From: Pteria penguin
Taxonomy: Eukaryota; Mollusca; Bivalvia; Pterioida; Pteriidae
DNA length: 64,000 nt
Assembly (NCBI GenBank): GCA_035048485.1
Contig: CM068587.1
Span: 47,088,996 to 47,152,995, forward strand
Reading direction: 5' to 3'
Under the pieces are notes generated by a model that made no database searches, was not told the origin of the DNA, and saw only the letters and a list, made by a program, of their open reading frames with translations. Positions 33,722 through 45,809 of the stretch are shown here, in pieces (positions within the stretch are counted from its first letter, which is position 1; each line of letters starts with the position of its first letter). Made by a program: the position numbers and the translations under genes.

Positions 33722-34560
33722 TTTAAGGATATGGTATATTCAACGATCATATTAAGTCAAAAGGTCCAAGCAAAGTTGAAATTCCGGAACAACAGTATAT
33801 TTCGTTCGTCTCGGTATTGTCAAAATGTTATACGCTCAAAGTGAAGACAAATCTAGAGGCTGATAAGTGATATTTTTTTAAATCGGGTCAGTTCTAAATA
33901 ATGAAATTCTGCTGAGTAGTGTAAGCTCATTTCAATACTTTAGAATATGATCTCACTCTATCGATCTATTATCTGTTTGCAATTGCACAATATCTGTACA
34001 ATCATTTGTCTGCAGACTAATGGGGTCTGGGGTACTTTTTTCCCTGACAATGTGCCCAAAAGGCACTTAGGAAGCCTGACAGTCTACAATAGATAAAATG
34101 ATGTGAACAAAAATATTCAGTTGCAAAAATGAGAACAACATGGTAAAGCGGCCCCCGTCTATATGGACTTTCAGTACTTTGATACAACAAATTTTCAGCC
34201 TCTTGGTCTTTAGCAAGTGATCAAAATGATATAGAGAGCTATATAAAATCCATCACTATGCCACTATGCCATATGTGCCCCGGTATAGCTGTCTCTATAT
34301 CGTTTCAATTACTTAATATATGTAAGAAAAAAGAGGAGTTACTGGCTAAGTTATGTGGCAGAAGTCACCATGGAGCTATACAATACAAAAATATAAATAA
34401 TGTAGGCCCGAAAATTTTGTGATATTGAATGTTTCTGTTTTTATTATTCCCTTTGGTAGAGTGTTTTAAATGATAAGTCTATAAATATAACGCACAAAAG
34501 AGCTATAAGATCAATGCCAATATTTGTTACATCTCAGATTTTAATCATGTGTAGTTGTCA
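33722..34560. other. no feature recognised
   Basis: Unremarkable AT-rich DNA with no coding or repeat signal that I can name. Confidence 0.5.
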
Positions 34561-34563
34561 ATG

Positions 34564-34697
34564 CATTTACGGATCCAGAGGGGACTGAATGGGTTCCTAC
34601 CATCCCCATTCGATAGAAAATTTTACCAAAGGTCATTTTTGACTATTCAGGAAAATGCACACCCTCCCTTTTTTTTAAATTGTAGGATCCACCGATA
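34564..34697. mobile_element. hAT5-type MITE, 134 bp, TSD CAATG/CAATA
   Basis: CATTTACGGATCCAGAGG opens and GTAGGATCCACCGATA closes the element. The flanks are CAATG (34559-34563) and CAATA (34698-34702), a 5-bp duplication with one change. Confidence 0.7.
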
Positions 34698-34865
34698 CAA
34701 TAAATAGATAAGAAAGAGTAAGATAGATTGAGAAATCGATTATCATGGTCGTATTAACACGTCGTGAAAGCGCGTGGGATTTACATAATGTGTCAAAGTA
34801 GTGGTTTTCTGCGCTGTACTGATGTCGTTATTTCTAAAGCATATATTGTCCTTACATTAGAATCT

Positions 34866-35235
34866 CAAAACGATCCAGGTTCGATTCCCGCGCTGGACTC
34901 CTGATCGGAAGTCCGGGGTTCGAGTCCCGCTCTGGTCATGCCGGTGTTCTGTCTTTCGGATGAGACAGTAAATACCGAGGCCCCGTGTCGTGGTACGCAT
35001 GGCACGTTAAAGATCCCTCACTGCTTCGGGTGGGTTCGTTGCAAAGGTTTAAATTTGTATGCCCCGCATCAGGCAGATGCCGTCACCATATACGTGAAAT
35101 ATTCGTAGTGTGACGTTAAACAAAAATCAATCAATCATCGATTCCCGGATAGCGTTTCTTGTGTTTGATAACTAGGTACCTCCTGCTTCAATATCACAAT
35201 ATGACTTAAAAATTATTGTAAGCGACACAAACCCT
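34866..35235 (+). mobile_element. SINE family A, split by a family B SINE
   Basis: The left part ends ATCCAGGTTCGATTCCCG (box B). The right part resumes at TCGATTCCCGGATAGCG and runs through TACCTCCTGCTTC to TTGTAAGCGACACAAAC. The two halves make one family A element; the middle is the family B insertion. Confidence 0.75.
34891..35137 (+). mobile_element. tRNA-derived SINE, family B, with TSD inside a family A SINE
   Basis: The head GGGGTTCGAGTCCC, GTCTTTCGGATGAGACAG, GGCACGTTAAAGATCCCTCA, GTCACCATATACGTGAAATA and a TCAATCAATC tail are all well preserved. TCGATTCCCG flanks it on both sides (34881-34890 and 35138-35147), a target duplication made from the box B of the host SINE. Confidence 0.9.
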
Positions 35236-35239
35236 CATT

Positions 35240-35815
35240 CTTTAACGCAATATTTTAAATTCTCATTTTGTTGGAGGAGTAGCAGCCTGAGAGTTAGGGT
35301 GTTCAACTCACGGTCGAACAGATAAACTCTCAAAATGAGGTTCCACGCGGTTATAAGTAGGAAACCAAGTTTTATCATGATACGGAATACAGGTGAATTA
35401 TATATACATTTCAACAGAAGCGAGACAAACTTTTATCCGTGTATCTCTTTCAACGATAAATTTTTGTTTTGGTTTTTGACGAGGCTCGGATGTATCACAT
35501 TACTGTGGTCGAACAATCTAAATTTACCTATGATTTTTCTCAAAATTTATTATGGGCATACTATTCCGATTTAGAATTGACAGAATGCAGTCCACGCTGT
35601 TCTTCAAAGAAAAACTAATACGCTTCCAGATCGGTAGAAACGATTTACTCATGCTGATGTCAATTTATATATTTTTGATATCTTGGTTTTACTACGCATT
35701 AATTATTATTCATATTTATACTTTCATGACCACTCAACTTGAGAAATCTGTTGATCCTTGCTATCTATATGGAGGAATATTTATACATTTTTAAATGAGC
35801 GTCCTTTGATTAAAC
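35240..35815. other. no feature recognised
   Basis: Two short open frames (35335-35794) have no recognisable motif or splice context. I would not call a gene. Confidence 0.4.
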
Positions 35816-35819
35816 TGTT

Positions 35820-36035
35820 TTTGTGGTGAGTGGAAAGGTAGACTTGTAAACCGGATCAACCACCACATCAATCAATTGCACTTTAATCGATTTTTTGTTT
35901 TTTATGATGTTCTTTTTTTTTTCAAAATTATAACATCATGACAGAGACATATATACGTGTATAATTATATGTCTCTGATCATGAACAGTGCATTTCCGTG
36001 GTGACTTCTATCATTCGACTGAGTCAGATGTTTTT
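35820..36035 (+). repeat. dispersed repeat, copy 2 of 3
   Basis: GTGAGTGGAAAGGTAGACTT, GTAAACCGGATCAACCAC and CGACTGAGTCAGATGT correspond to 26575-26790. A near-perfect hairpin is inserted in the middle (35938). Confidence 0.5.
35938..35984. repeat. 47-bp hairpin
   Basis: CATGACAGAGACATATA is mirrored by TATATGTCTCTGATCATG around a short AT loop. One base is unpaired in the stem. No promoter or terminator role is evident. Confidence 0.75.
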
Positions 36036-36039
36036 ATCT

Positions 36040-38045
36040 TTTCCTTTGAAACGTCAGAATATTATTTGTTTTCCACAACACCAATATTTAGTCACTTATA
36101 GGATGGCTCCAAGTGCTTGTTGCACATTTTCTTATTATTTACCCATACAAAGACCTCATAGCTCGTGCCAACGATAACCGTGGCCCGTGTACTCGGATAA
36201 TGCTGCCGAATACTGCCGACTGATAGCCGAATACTGCCGACTGATAGGGAGACAGAATATGATAAGTCACTGTAGAAAACCTATTCCAAGGGTCGAATCA
36301 AATCCAGGTCATCGGATTATATATACCAGTGCAATACTTCTACACCTGTCCCTTATCAGAATCGTTTAACAAATCCTTTTTGTAATTGTATTGGATGCTA
36401 CATAACTTCTCTCAATTTTGTTGAGATTTATGGAAAAATTTTTTAAATCTGAATAATTAATGCACACACATTAATATTATGTAGCATATCAAGCACTGCT
36501 ATGGCGAAACTGACGAGTAATAATCCTTTAATTGACACCTGAAAGATCGCCAACAGTTGATACACATTGTCGCTTTATGAACGCAAAGATTACTCAAAGC
36601 TTCTTGGTTGATGCACGTAAAAGACATTTGCCGTACCCATCTAACGTTTCCGGTTCAACCTTGTTTAATTAGTAAAGCCCGCCAAGCCAATGACACTTGG
36701 AGACACTTGTCTCGCGAAACACATTGCAGCTTCAAATCAGCTTCCGGCTCTATACTAAAAGAAGACGGGAATAATCAATATTGTGCCATCTGAAATAACT
36801 AGAAGACCAATGCTGAAGATTTTATTTCAAGATTTAATCATTAACAAATATCGATCCCGATCTTAAAAACAGATAGTACAAATATAATTGACTTGACCGT
36901 CGAGGTATTGTGTAAACGGGTTTATCTTAATTAATGTTAACATGTTATTACAACATCTCATCTGAGATTGATATTAGAAATTTTAACATTTTGGGTTGAA
37001 TATGTGCTTATTGTGTTTATGAATGGAAGAATTAGTGCAATATTATGCATTATGTTTATCCACTTACATGTATGCGTGTGCATATATTTTTGGGCGTATA
37101 TATGAGGTGGTATCAGTAAATTCTTCTCTTCTATATTTATCTCCCTCCCACTCCCCACCCATTTCTGTTTGTTTCTTTTTGTTTGTGTTTTATGCTTTTT
37201 TTTCCTTTCTGTTCTTGTATTTGGTGATTTGTAATTCTAATTGATTTTCTCAGGGAGAGTGGTTTAGAAAAAAAAAAGGGTGGGGGAGGATGTTGATTTG
37301 TTGATTAACTTTACATGGATTTATTCTTTGTTAATCATAATAAACTATAGACTGATCTAAAACAATATCAATGAGCGTCGATAATGCCATAAATCCAGAT
37401 CTAATCTCTATAAATGACACCATAAACTATCATATAATGGTATTACATAATGTTTACTACCTTGTTGGCAACCTCACATTAAAGCTAGTGCCAGAGGGTG
37501 GAATGGCATCCCCCACAGTTAAGACTGGGATAATGTCAATGTTCACGAATTACTGTATCTATGAATCAGCGTAATTTGATTGTAGAGAGAAGAGTTTGCC
37601 ATAGAGAAATGTAGAGGACTACTTCACAAATCATCTCCACGACGCATGCTCTCTCTCTCTCTCTCTCTCTCTCTTAACTGAAGAGTAAAAATGTTTATCA
37701 CAGAGAGATGTAGGGGTTTAACTGAAGCGTTTTGCGTGTTAGCAAATTATCCCTACTAAAGTATGTTTAATCCCTCTGTGTAATTGGAATGGGGGGAAAA
37801 TGTAGGTCAAAGGTCACGGTCAAGGTCACGAGGTCAACGACCTTGGTGTAATTTGAGAGGGTTTTACTAGTGGAATATGCATGCCAGATATGAAGTCTCT
37901 ATCTCTCACAGGTCAAACGTTATGGCGAAGGTTAGAGCTAACAATATATCAGCAAATTATCGCTTCTATCTTTAATCTCTCTCTCTCTCAACTTAACAAA
38001 CATATTTAAAATAGACGCAATATTCCAAAGGAATATAGTATATAT
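36040..38045. other. no confident feature
   Basis: The stretch has small open frames near 36608-36793 (ending KEDGNNQYCAI) and 37371-37574 without supporting splice sites, a G-rich patch at 37270 and a (CT) run at 37650-37673. I cannot assign a gene. Confidence 0.4.
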
Positions 38046-38137
38046 ATGAACTGGCATGTATCGGTTTATAGTTGAGAGTCAAGAATGCTATCCTATTCAT
38101 TATGATTCTCAGGATTTTGATAAGTTGTTTATTTATC

Positions 38138-38141
38138 CATT

Positions 38142-38176
<35 letters not shown>

Positions 38177-38193
38177 TTATTATTATTATTATG

Positions 38194-38267
<74 letters not shown>

Positions 38268-38385
38268 TATTATTATTATTATCTATTATTATTGTTGTTG
38301 TTATTATTATTATTATATTTTTTTTATTTTTTTCTTATTTTTATTTATTTTTTATTTATTATTATTATTATTTTTGGACCTGATT
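38138..38385. repeat. (TTTA)n / (ATT)n microsatellite
   Basis: TTTA units pass into about 130 bases of ATT repeats with few interruptions. The poly-Ile/Leu frames across it are artefacts. Confidence 0.9.
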
Positions 38386-38445
38386 ATAACTTCACTTTGT
38401 TTATGGTTAATGACACATGCACTTGTTTACAAATCCACTTAACTT

Positions 38446-38600
38446 TCAGTGGCGTCACTAGTCTAAAAATAATGTGTATGCTTTAAAGTTGGATGCGACG
38501 TGTGCGCGAGCCTGTTTAGGAGGGTCCAGATGCATGCCTCTGCGAACTTTAGGGGGCACCAGAAACCATTTCCTGGCATTTAGACATTGAAATAAAGGAT
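38446..38600 (+). mobile_element. hAT5-type left end, partner not found
   Basis: CAGTGGCGTCACTAGTC followed by AATAATGTGTATGC resembles the left end at 39132, which also reaches AATGTGTATGC. The right end is not seen, so the extent is unknown. Confidence 0.4.
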
Positions 38601-39258
38601 AAAAATTATCCGTAAAATCATGCTTTATTCTGGAAAAATAAGAACATTGTGTCTTCAACATTATCAGTAATTATCAAGGTTGAGTGTTAAACCACCGTAA
38701 TCATCGATGAAAATTACGAGACAAGACCATGATGTATTGCGCTGTTGGAAGCAGCAGCACAGCCATTTGTACAACGAAAATACCGACAATCCCAATTTTG
38801 GTGATAATCAGTTTGACGGTGTGGCCACTCAGTTACAAGAAGAAGGGATTTGACTATACGATATCTAGTTAACGAATTCGGCGACATGAAGGGCGCGGAT
38901 CCGCTGGAATGAAAATAAGGCCTTTCGAATTGATACCATTCCATCAGAAGTATTGAAAATGATATATGCATGGACATTTTTTATAGAATTATTAATGTCT
39001 GGGTTGACAAGGGCATCATACCAAATCAGTTGAAAACGGGTACTGAAGAGATCCAAAATATTCCGAATGTGTTATGGGGTACGAATTTTAAATCGTAAAC
39101 AAATGCAAAATTTCAGTCTATAGTTACTAATGAGGCGCGTAGCCAGGAGCATAACAATGTGTATGCACCAGATGGGCAGGTGGTTAGGAGTCCAGGATGA
39201 AGCCCAGGAAGGGACACAGGGTGCGAAGCCCCGGAAGCAAACGGTATTTGGAGTTTTA

Positions 39259-39640
39259 GAGATTGATTGTTGTTTTACGTTACTCCATGATTATTTCACG
39301 TAGATGGTGATGGTATCTGCCTACAATCTGATTAAAACCATATCTTTATCCGCTTCTCTATTTGTCCCATGGCTTTATCCGCAATGGAACAAATAGAGAA
39401 GCGGAATAAAGATATGGTTTTCATCCGATTGAATGCATTGCATAAAATAATTTTACCTTTACGACGGACCCACTCGAAGCAGTGAGGGATGTTTTACGTG
39501 CCACGCCTACTGTGATTTGGAGCCTGGGGCTTTTCTGTCTCACCCGAAAGATAGAACACCGGTGTACCATAAGCGGGAATAGAATCCGGGACCTCTCTGT
39601 CACTAGCCGAGCACCACATCGACTGGGCTACACGGGTTTG
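39259..39640 (-). mobile_element. SINE family B interrupted by a hairpin element
   Basis: On the minus strand a box-B-like region near 39580, the TGTCTCACCCGAAAGAT-equivalent, the AGTGAGGGATGTTTTACGTG-equivalent and, beyond an 88-bp insert, the tail GTGAAATAATCATGG and ACGTAAAACAACAATC are present. Confidence 0.65.
39334..39421. mobile_element. 88-bp snap-back element
   Basis: AAAACCATATCTTTATCCGC and continuing bases pair with the exact inverse at the right end (arms about 32 bases) around a loop of about 24. The flanks ATCTGATT and ATCCGATT resemble an 8-bp target duplication with one change. It splits the surrounding SINE. Confidence 0.65.
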
Positions 39641-40043
39641 AGTTTTAGAGAAGATTAAACACATTATTCTGACCCTTTATTTTCAAAAGAGTCAAAGAAA
39701 TATTGATTTTGAAATGCAACATCTACATTAATGTCAATTATTACAAGTAAGCTTGTGACCGAGACAAAAAAGTCGCCGACTCCCTGTAAAGTTTCGGAGG
39801 AGGGCATCTCTCTCTCTCTCACTGGTTTTTTTTTTTTTTTTTTTTGTTTTTTTGTTTTTTTGTTTGTTTGTTTGTTTGTTTTTTTTTTGTGGGTGTGTTT
39901 TTGTTTTTTGTTTTTTTGGTTTTTTGGGGGGGGGTTTTTTGGGGGGGGTTACCAAAATAATGTGTACGCCGGTGCGTACTTGGCATAATGGCAGCTACGC
40001 TCCTGCTAATATGTAAGTATATATACTTCAGCCTCTTAATTCA

Positions 40044-40216
40044 GGGGCAGGCGTGGTGTAGTGGTTAAGCGCTTGGCATGCGGCGCCGACGATCCGGGTT
40101 CGATTCCCGGATTGCGCCACTATGTTTAAGAGGTTAGTTACCTCCTGCTTCCATGTCGCGATATAACTAAATTATTGTTGAAAGCGACGTAAAACACCAA
40201 TCAACCAACCAACCAA
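40044..40216 (+). mobile_element. SINE family A, full length with TSD
   Basis: The A box TGGTGTAGTGGTTAAGCGC and B box GGGTTCGATTCCCGG are 30-35 bases apart, then TACCTCCTGCTTCCATGTCG, CGATATAACTAAA, GTTGAAAGCGACGTAAAACA and CCAACCAACC. CCTCTTAATTCA is duplicated at 40032-40043 and 40217-40228. The pseudo-acceptor stem does not pair fully, so this is not a tRNA gene. Confidence 0.9.
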
Positions 40217-40229
40217 CCTCTTAATTCAC

Positions 40230-41385
40230 GGGAGAAGCACACATAAACAAAATATTCTTAATTATTGTCTCATTTTTGGAAATAATCATAGTAAAACAGA
40301 CGATCGGGGAAAAGAAACATAAAATAAGATTTTACTTAGAAACTGAAGATAAATCCCGAGGGATATACTCCATACGAAGTCACTTGTCTGGATTTCCTCA
40401 GCATTTGAGAATGAACTCCATTAGCAGCATCATTCGAGATTATGTGGTGCAATAAAACAAGATTGTGTGTTGTCGCTGACGACGTTCGCGATCTGGGAGT
40501 TAATGTGGACGATGTCATTGTTGACATAATGGATGTATATAGACGGTGTTGTTTACATGCGGAGACGGAAGAGAATTGTTACGATTTTGGATCTAGTATA
40601 CGTCTGGTGTCGTAAAATCGACGCTGGAAGTGATAATTACAAAAACAAATATAATGTTTTTCCACAAGAAGTCAACTGCGAGAAGAGATTTTGCGTTTAC
40701 TTTAGGCAGTGTCACGCTGTCGCTAGCGGATAAATACAATACCCTGATTTCTGGTTCACCGAGCACATACATCTTTCATTTCCGGCGCGGGAGTAGCTTG
40801 ACGGAGGTTGCAAACAGGCCACTCGGAGTTCTCGCTAATAAGTAATACATTGTGGAAGGTATGTCGAAGAGATCAATGAGCACATGGTTGAGCCTATCTT
40901 GATTTATTGTTCAGATATTGTTAAGATGGGGTGAGGTATAACAAGCATTGATTAATGACTACAAACAAAAACAAAAACAAAACCAAAAACAAAATACAAA
41001 ACAAAGCTTACAAAAAAAAGGTGGGTGGGGGGGGGGGGGGGGAAGCAATGAGCCCAAAACGACTTTTCATTATTGTAAAGAAGGGGATAGGGGATGGAAT
41101 TCATGTTGGCAAAACATCACGAAGAAATTTTGCGTCTTAATTGTAAACCAAATTCACATCAGGATCGTATCTTGCACAAAGAACACTGACGGTCAAGCAG
41201 AAAAGGCCGATCATGGGTAACGAACCGTGATGAAAGTCGTAAGACGCTACGGACCCATAACAAAACGTCACTGACGCTGCAAAATAAGTCCTAACGTCAA
41301 TAAGGAGAGTCGTGTATCAATTTTATGAACAACACTGGTTCCCAGAGGTGTGGAATGACAGACTTGAGTGAATGGCAATAGACCC
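40230..41385. other. no confident gene; G-run near 41020
   Basis: A basic open frame at 40533-40733 (MRRRKRIVTILDLVYVW) hints at a transposon-derived peptide, but no family motif is secure. CAAAAACAAAAC and poly-G tracts occupy 40960-41045. Confidence 0.35.
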
Positions 41386-41388
41386 TTT

Positions 41389-42180
41389 CACACTAATCTG
41401 CGGACCTAATGTTTTGGTGGGTGGAAGCATATACGGAGACCTATGGGTGCCAGCTCACTATACTCTGTAACTACGCAATATGTTAAAATGGGTCCCCGCA
41501 AATACTTCCGTGTAAGGAATCGGTGTACCACGCTACCTAAGGAACAACCTAAGGACCACCAACCATGGATCCACCGATGGATTGCTATTCACAATTAACT
41601 TTGGTGTGGCCATTTTGATGCAGAAATGACGAATTTATTTACAATTAATTGTCAAAGTGATTGTGGACACTTGACAGTAATTGTTGACATTTTGATACTG
41701 GATACTGAGTTTCGTTACAATTAAATGAACATTATAGTTTTCTGCTATTTACAAATGTTGTAATGATTGTTGTAAGCATGTGGCTTCGTAGGGGTTATTA
41801 GTTTGATTACTGTAAAATTATAGTAAATTATTTATACTTTGGGTATAAATGTACAGTGCTAAATAGAATTATTCAGACCCAGACCCAGATCCAAATTCAG
41901 ATTGGAGATTAAGATCAAGATTGAGACAGACTTAGACTTGATTTAGACGCTGAAGATAGTAGATCATCGTACTGCCGGGTCTCCCCCTTTTAGGTATAAC
42001 TCACGAAGCCACTATATCTACACTGTATATTGCCTCGAGTATATTGCTGTGAAGATTTCATTAAAAGTATAAACTTTCTTACTGACTTTAATTTCTCGCC
42101 TAAACACAACGGATTTCGAAGTACTACCCTACATCCGCCTACCAAAGCATTAGGTCCGCAGGTAAAAGTGAAAGGATCTA
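41389..42180. mobile_element. inverted-repeat DNA element, 792 bp
   Basis: The left end TAGACCCTTTCACACTAATC leads into TGCGGACCTAATGTTTTGG. The right end inverted is TAGATCCTTTCACTTTTACC then TGCGGACCTAATGCTTTGG. Arms are about 50 bases with several changes. TA-rich flanks do not give a clear duplication. No coding capacity is seen. Confidence 0.75.
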
Positions 42181-42284
42181 TATACACTTCTAAACTTAAT
42201 AAACGTTTACTGGAAACGTTTGCAAGTTGGATTTAGTTCCTAATGTGTCTTCATTATACAGGGATTTTTTCCCATATGGTTAGG

Positions 42285-42456
42285 GGGCAGGCTTGGTGTA
42301 ATGGTTAAGCGCTTGGCTTGCGTCGCCGACGATCCGGGTTCGATTCCCGGGTTGCGCCACTATGTTTAAGAGGTTGGTAACCTCCTGCTTCCATGTCGCG
42401 ATATAACTGAAATATTGTTGAAAGCGACGTTAAACACCAATCAACCAACCAACCAA
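42285..42456 (+). mobile_element. SINE family A, full length with 14-bp TSD
   Basis: A box TGGTGTAATGGTTAAGCGC, B box GGGTTCGATTCCCGG, CCTCCTGCTTCCATGTCGCG, ATATAACTGAAATATTGTTG and a CCAACCAACC tail are intact. CCCATATGGTTAGG flanks both sides (42271-42284 and 42457-42470), a clean LINE-type target duplication. It is very similar to the copy at 40044. Confidence 0.95.
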
Positions 42457-42863
42457 CCCATATGGTTAGGTATTGACGTCACACTATTATGGTATAATGA
42501 TGACTGTTCCCGCAAAATGACGTCAGAGACAATCAAATTTTTATTTGGACGCCAAAAATTTTACGGGAAACGTTATCATTTGCCAACCAAAATGTCAGTC
42601 CCGCGGCAACAATGAAGGGGCCTATGTTGTATACTCTTGTATAAGAAAGGTCGTGTCAATTTGTAATCTGAGCATTGAAGAGGAGAAATATTTCCTCATT
42701 GATCGTGATGGCTGGATTCTCACTCAGAACTCTTGTAGCCGAAGCACAGGATGAGAATCTTACGTAGATTTACTTGTATACATTACCTTGCGTGAATAGC
42801 TATTACATTCTTGCATGGAAAAGTTTGAGTCTATCATTGAGCAAACGTCATTATCTGAATATA

Positions 42864-43098
42864 GGCCGATGTGACTCAATGGATAAGGTACTCGTATCCA
42901 GACCGAAAGTTGCCGGGTTCGACTCCCGACTTGAGCACACGGTGTTCTGTCTTTCGGAGGTACCATATCGCGGTAGTCATGAAACATGAAAGATTCGTCA
43001 ATGCTTCGAATGGGTCCTTTGCAAAGGTAACAGGCAGATGTCGTCACCATATGTGTGAAATGATCGTGAAGTGACGTATGACATTAATCAATCAGTCA
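42864..43098 (+). mobile_element. SINE, family B related
   Basis: The tRNA-like head GACTCAATGGATAAGG and box B GGGTTCGACTCCC are followed by TTCTGTCTTTCGGAGGTACC, GCAGATGTCGTCACCATATG, GTGAAGTGACGT and TCAATCAGTC. The internal GCATCAGG part is shortened. Confidence 0.75.
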
Positions 43099-43439
43099 TC
43101 AAATTGAATTGACCGCAAGACGTAGAAACGAGTTTAAGTACACACAATAAGGACTATATCAAGTATACTAGGGCTATGAAAGACGTGTAACTATATACGT
43201 GACATCGACGCAAGTTAAAAATCCTTAATGTCTGGGAGAACCGTATTCTTTAGGAAAGAAATAAAATATATGTGCCTGTGTCGTTGTAATACATTACATA
43301 GATCAGGTCCCGGCATTCCACTTTCCGTGCCGTGGATGACATGTGTTCAAGTGTTCCGGGATTTACTCCAACCTATGTTCGTCGGTAAACTTAACTTAAA
43401 CTTTAGTGTCAAAACGTATCAGGATATCCATATCCACCA

Positions 43440-43535
43440 GCCCCCCCCCCCCCCCCCCCCCAAAATAATAATAAAGTTCTGGGTTAGTGTGACCTTCCAA
43501 GTAACCAAAAAAAAAAAGGGGGGGGGGGGGAGGAA
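43440..43535. repeat. C-run and A/G-run low complexity
   Basis: About 20 C at 43441 and an A-run/G-run at 43507-43530. Confidence 0.8.
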
Positions 43536-43857
43536 AGCGTAAAATAGAACCAGAGGGAAGAATATAAAAATCGATGTTCTTTTTAAAATGAAATACTAAA
43601 ATATAACATTTCCTTTTCCTTAGATAGTATTAGCATTTCTTATCAGATTATGTTGGTAATTTACAAAATAACACTTCCACATTTTCGGCCATTCTGATAA
43701 GATGGTGTCATAATAGGTATCCGGTGCGCCAGGGAAGAATGCCGCGAAACATAATAGGCGAAAATGCTTTACTTCAAACACAATTAATTTACGCTGAGGT
43801 ATATCTCTAAGTAAAACAAAATCATTATAATAAAAAGTACCATCACAATTTAGTTGG

Positions 43858-44070
43858 GAGAGTAGATCTATCGGCAGGTTCCTGGACCTCGACCGAAAGG
43901 TCACGGGTTCGAGTCCCGCAGATGGATAAGACAACGTAAAAGGAGTCCCAATGTCAAGTAAAAGACCCTTTACTACGTCGTGTGATTGTCGCACATATAT
44001 ATATTGATTTTCTATGCGATGCATCAGGAAGATGTCGTCATCACATAATGTAATAATATTCATTATCCAT
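43858..44070 (+). mobile_element. SINE, family B related, degenerate
   Basis: Box B ACGGGTTCGAGTCCCG is followed by a shortened body, then ATGCATCAGGAAGATGTCGT and CATCACATAATGTAATAATA. A 187-codon minus-strand frame runs through it and is therefore not considered a gene. Confidence 0.55.
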
Positions 44071-44406
44071 ACAAATAAATAAGATTTAGCCGTATAGCTA
44101 TATTTTATTCGATAATTTGAACGATTCACAATTACTGTCAATTTCCATAACAACGGTAGCACGTTTAAGTAAATAATAGTCACCTAGGTATTACCGCTAA
44201 TCAAAAATGCGTCATGAGGCGCGCCCATTCGATATTTTATTTCTTGATTATTAGAATTATATATCATTGCATACAATTTATTAAACTTAATAATAATATA
44301 CTGGAAGAATATTCGTGTTTACGACGGTTCGGAGAAGCGAAGGACACTTAATGACCTTTCAAACTCGGTTTAGCTCTCTACATGTATATAAAACAATCAA
44401 AACACT

Positions 44407-44590
44407 CATAGGCGGATCTAGAAAGAAGGGGGGGGGGGTGGGGTTGCAGACTTCCATGACTAATGTTTTGCACGATTCGGTCCGGAAAGGGGAAAGGGGG
44501 AATGCTGCAGCCCTATAATGTTAAAAAAAGTTTTTGGTATAATTTTCCGACCATAGGTGGGGTGCAACCCTGCAACCCCTCTTTTGTTTA
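44407..44590. mobile_element. hAT5-type element, right end decayed
   Basis: CATAGGCGGATCTAGAAAG with a G-run matches the left terminus of the family. A pyrimidine-rich partner (GCAACCCCTCTTTTG) lies near 44570 but lacks the GATCCGCC signature. Confidence 0.5.
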
Positions 44591-45809
44591 AAGTCCTCCA
44601 AAGAAACTATATGTTTATATTTGCAGTTTTGTAAAAATTGATAAGCAAATAAATAAAAGAAAGGTACTATCATATGCATGCGCATGGTACTGCATTTTTA
44701 TGTAAGGAAATGTTCACATTCCCTAAACGATAAAGTAGTAACCCTGATGTACATAAGGAAAAGGGAAACAAAGTAACAAGTACAAACAGGTACTCCAGTT
44801 TTAACCTGGATGAGAAATAAACGTACATCACTATCTGTCATTTCTGAAGTTATACGAACAGGATATATTTGTATACGTCGTCCATATTGCAGGAAGCATG
44901 AATCCGGTGGGAAATAGTTGTATCATTACATGCCATTGTTTATGGTGAGTTATACAAAGTCGTTAGTTCATGTGTAATGTATTATTTCAGGGAGGAAATT
45001 TATTGCCTACTCGGGAGGACTTCTGTATTGTGGCTGATCTTTTCCGTAAGAGAGCAAGCTGGATGCAATTAAAACTGCATGAGTGAAAGATTATGCAAAA
45101 TTGCTGCTTCGATGGGTTTAATAATTAGAAATATTTTCATTCTATTATTTTAAAAGTTATGATACCCCCCTTTTTTTCTTTCCAAAACAAAAAAAAAAAA
45201 AAAAAAAGGGGGGGGGGCAAACAAGCATACAAACACAATATGTTAAATTACACAAACTATTTAAGACAACTTCTTTTTTCAGTTTCGAACAGCTGTAGGG
45301 AACGTAGGGTGGAGAAAAGAAAAACACTTGTAACGATTAGTTTTTACATCCAAAATTCTGAGCATATTGGGCACTGTAGCTGAAAGAGGAAACAACATTT
45401 TAGGGTATTCATTGGAGTATTTCAATTCAGTTCGGACAAAAGCAAAACATTTACTCATGTAAGTGCTACTTAAGGCATTATTTTTGAAACTGACCTCTCT
45501 GCATTGTAAGCGATCCCTCCATTCATTATTACACACTATATAATTACAACCGAATGTTTGAGATTCCCTTTCACTGCCAAGAACTTTCTTGTTTTAAGTG
45601 CATTCTATAATAACCGGAAGTACTTCGTTGCATGTATATGAGGAAATTTTAATGACCAATCACGAAGAGGAATTATATAGGCAGGGTCGTTCTCCGTTAT
45701 AGAAATACGATTCAGTTCTTGTGTGGGAGGTTTTTTTTTTATGAATAATGTCACTTTTCCCTTTTTGAATCAGTCCTATAACGTTATGTTTGGTTAAACG
45801 ATTAGCTGA

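Larger units (their letters stand above)
39132..40005. mobile_element. hAT5-type non-autonomous element, sister subfamily, TSD CTAAT
   Basis: The left end is GAGGCGCGTAGCCAGGAGC. The right end inverted is CAGGAGCGTAGCTGCCA. Both continue into a similar TGTRTRTGCACC-type stretch. CTAAT flanks both sides (39127-39131 and 40006-40010). The 874-bp body contains a SINE, itself interrupted by a hairpin element, and a T/G low-complexity tract at 39828-39950. There is no transposase. Confidence 0.7.

Noticed and set aside
33332..33726. 118- and 121-codon repeat proteins on both strands
   Set aside because: A 21-bp minisatellite; 21 is divisible by three, so frames stay open by default.
38056..38442. 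Hydrophobic multi-pass protein of 128 codons
   Set aside because: Translation of an ATT/TTTA microsatellite.
40044..40120. tRNA gene
   Set aside because: A and B boxes are present, but the acceptor arms pair poorly, a conserved non-tRNA tail follows and the unit has a target duplication. It is a SINE head; the same holds for the other tRNA-like heads.
40533..40733. Basic N-terminus resembling PIF/Harbinger proteins (MRRRKRIVTILDLVY)
   Set aside because: Too short, no DDE motif or second conserved block, and the surrounding frames are broken.
43620..44183. 187-codon minus-strand frame
   Set aside because: The middle of the frame is antisense SINE sequence and no conserved motif is visible; probably chance.
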